In this document: one piece after another, positions 10,593 through 11,479 of the stretch
Position numbering within the stretch: the stretch's first letter is position 1
How the letters are laid out: every line of letters starts with the position of its first letter
DNA from: Baffinella frigidus
Taxonomy: Eukaryota; Cryptophyceae; Cryptomonadales; Baffinellaceae
Direction: 5' to 3'
DNA: 11,479 nucleotides
NCBI GenBank assembly: GCA_026770585.1
Contig: MU647369.1
Coordinates: 81,228 to 92,706, forward strand
The notes under the pieces: generated by a model
Database searches by the model: none
Seen by the model: the letters and a program-made list of their open reading frames with translations, nothing else
Told to the model about the DNA's origin: nothing
Translations under genes and position numbers: made by a program

Positions 10593-10620
10593 ACCTGTAT
10601 TGCTGCTGAAGACACTCAGG
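10593..10620 (+). pseudogene. VPS25: VPS25 exon 4, partial copy
   Basis: CCTGTATTGCTGCTGAAGAC then ACTCAGGGTG matches the 3' part of exon 4 (CTGTGCTGCTCAAGACACTC then AAGGTG), with a three-base insertion that keeps the frame (V-L-L-L-K-T-L-R). The 5' half and a clean acceptor are missing, a GA run taking their place. Confidence 0.72.
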
Positions 10621-10650
10621 GTGACACACCCACACGGAGGCCCTTCTCAC

Positions 10651-10653
<3 letters not shown>

Positions 10654-10693
<40 letters not shown>

Positions 10694-10724
10694 CGAGATA
10701 GAGAGAGCGAGAGAGCGAGAGAGA
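10654..10724. repeat. GA microsatellite
   Basis: About 70 bases of GA with scattered AAA and GCG. The Leu/Ser-rich reverse frame across it is an artefact. Bases 10725-10941 show no clear gene; TTGATACCAACATGGCC and TTGACACCAACATTGCC are a short direct repeat at about 10734 and 10793. Confidence 0.9.
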
Positions 10725-10941
10725 AAATCCTTTGTTGATACCAACATGGCCACCATTTTCTTTCACCTCTGCGAGAGAGACAGAAACCTTTATTGACACC
10801 AACATTGCCTCCATGCCCCCCCCCCCTTCGAGGCTGGGCTCCAGCAGCATCTCAGTTCTTACGGAGTTCTCTGTGGAGGGTTGGGTGATGCTGGCGGGCG
10901 GGCTTTGCGGATTTCGGGAGCTACGTGTGGCCATGTTGGTA

Positions 10942-11112
10942 GAGCGCTGTGCAGAGAAGTCGGCCACCGGAAAATGGGGAAATGGGGAAATCGGAGCCAT
11001 TTCGTCCTTTTTTGAGAAATTCATGGCAACAAATTTCTCAAAAGTCGACAAAATGGCTCCAATTTCTCGATTTACCATTATTTCCCGTGGCCAACTTCTC
11101 TGCACAGCGCTC
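10942..11112. mobile_element. 171-bp MITE (GAGCGCTGTGCAGAGAAG family), TA-flanked, copy 2
   Basis: The ends GAGCGCTGTGCAGAGAAG and CTTCTCTGCACAGCGCTC are perfect inverted repeats. TA lies at 10940-10941 and 11113-11114. About 90 percent alike by eye to 9089-9258. Another element or repeat begins right at its right flank. Confidence 0.9.
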
Positions 11113-11114
11113 TA

Positions 11115-11257
11115 CCCCTCAAGTGGCGAGTAGGCGCATACGGGCTTTGCGGATCCGGCCCGAATCGGGCCACCTTTCCGTTACCTTATCCGTAGGAACC
11201 CCCCTATGCCCCTACGGGTTGCCTACCGTAGGGTCCTAGGGCTGAACGCTTAGGGGT
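11115..11257. repeat. Composite repeat: CCCTCAAGTGG end plus dispersed block, copy 2
   Basis: The left end CCCCTCAAGTGGCGAGTAGG resembles the 4143 element family, and the interior TCCGTTACCTTATCCGTAGG then AACCCCCCTATG matches 3515-3545. A hairpin GGCCCG, loop AAT, CGGGCC at 11157-11171 takes the place of the different AAT-loop hairpin at 3488-3510. The right end CTTAGGGG is a weak inverse of the left; target duplication unclear. Confidence 0.6.
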
Positions 11258-11370
11258 TATTCAAAATCCCTGCGAAGTCCGCTGTGTGTGTGGTTGACGT
11301 GTAGGGGTTGTGGTGCGAAAAGGAACTCCAAGGTGCCTGCGCGAGCCAGCTCGCATGTGCGCTCACGAAC

Positions 11371-11479
11371 GGTGTAGGGTGTAGGGTGTAGGGTGTAGGG
11401 TGTAGGGTGTAGGGTGTAGGGTGTAGGGTGTAGGGTGTAGGGTGTAGGGTGTAGGGTGTAGGGTGAAGGGTGTAGGGTG
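11371..11479. repeat. Homogeneous TGTAGGG heptamer array
   Basis: About 15 head-to-tail 7-base units, one base away from the plant-type telomere unit TTTAGGG, with a single variant (GGGTGAA) at about 11460. It runs to the window end and may continue. Homogeneity suggests recent expansion rather than old decayed telomere DNA. Confidence 0.96.

Noticed and set aside
10855-10940. Possible VPS25 last exon (TEFSVEGWVMLAGG)
   Set aside because: The TEF start and a hydrophobic run faintly recall VPS25, but there is no convincing splice phase, no GVKF end, and the match is too weak.
10647-11105. 152-residue minus-strand frame shared in part with 8856-9251
   Set aside because: The similarity between the two is the GAGCGCTG MITE, not a gene; the rest is a GA microsatellite.
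11371-11479. True chromosome end
   Set aside because: The unit is TGTAGGG, not TTTAGGG, and the window edge is an arbitrary cut. Interstitial tracts of similar type are all over the window.

Overview
ORGANISM. This looks like nuclear DNA of a eukaryote with spliceosomal introns. There is no bacterial-style gene packing, there are canonical GT-AG exon borders, and dense arrays of degenerate plant-type telomere heptamers (CCCTAAA and variants) fill introns and spacers. The best-recognised gene, VPS25 (ESCRT-II), resembles land-plant VPS25 more than animal VPS25, so a green-lineage alga, for example a repeat-rich prasinophyte, is my guess (inference, moderate confidence). Almost all long open frames here are low-complexity repeat translations. 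The real coding sequence is in short exons found by reading splice phases and synonymous changes between duplicated copies. LAYOUT. (1) 1-160: AC/GA microsatellite. (2) About 380-5260, plus strand: the 3' part of one unrecognised gene ('gene A'). Four exons join in phase: X (1021-1104), V (2213-2264), W (3618-3653) and Y (4526-4600, with the stop). Each except W lies in an array of damaged partial copies: seven of X, three of V, six of Y. The spacers hold telomere-like heptamers, a TTC-rich microsatellite and many short inverted-repeat transposons. (3) 5503-5656, minus strand: last exon of a RING-finger gene, with an apparent one-base frameshift inside the RING. (4) 6450-10496, plus strand: VPS25 with exons 1, 2, 3 and 4. 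Exon 3 is present three times (7141-7408 broken by a transposon, 7428-7584 intact, 8162-8360 truncated and broken by another transposon). Exon 4 is followed by a partial second copy. The extreme C-terminal exon was not found. (5) 11371-11479: homogeneous 7-bp TGTAGGG array to the window end. MOBILE DNA. No transposase is visible, but at least seven families of non-autonomous inverted-repeat elements of about 100-200 bp are present. One group has CCAC termini and 2-bp target duplications (seven members). A 140-bp foldback family has 4-bp duplications (three members). Others have TA, AT or 5-bp duplications. Four insertions (1377-1514, 3876-3993, 7200-7341, 8177-8316) are supported by an uninterrupted paralogous copy of the target in this same window, which confirms their borders. 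MAIN IDEA. The window is a local exon-duplication landscape: exons plus their telomere-like intron tails have been copied repeatedly, most copies were then broken by stops or transposons, and one splice-competent copy per exon remains.
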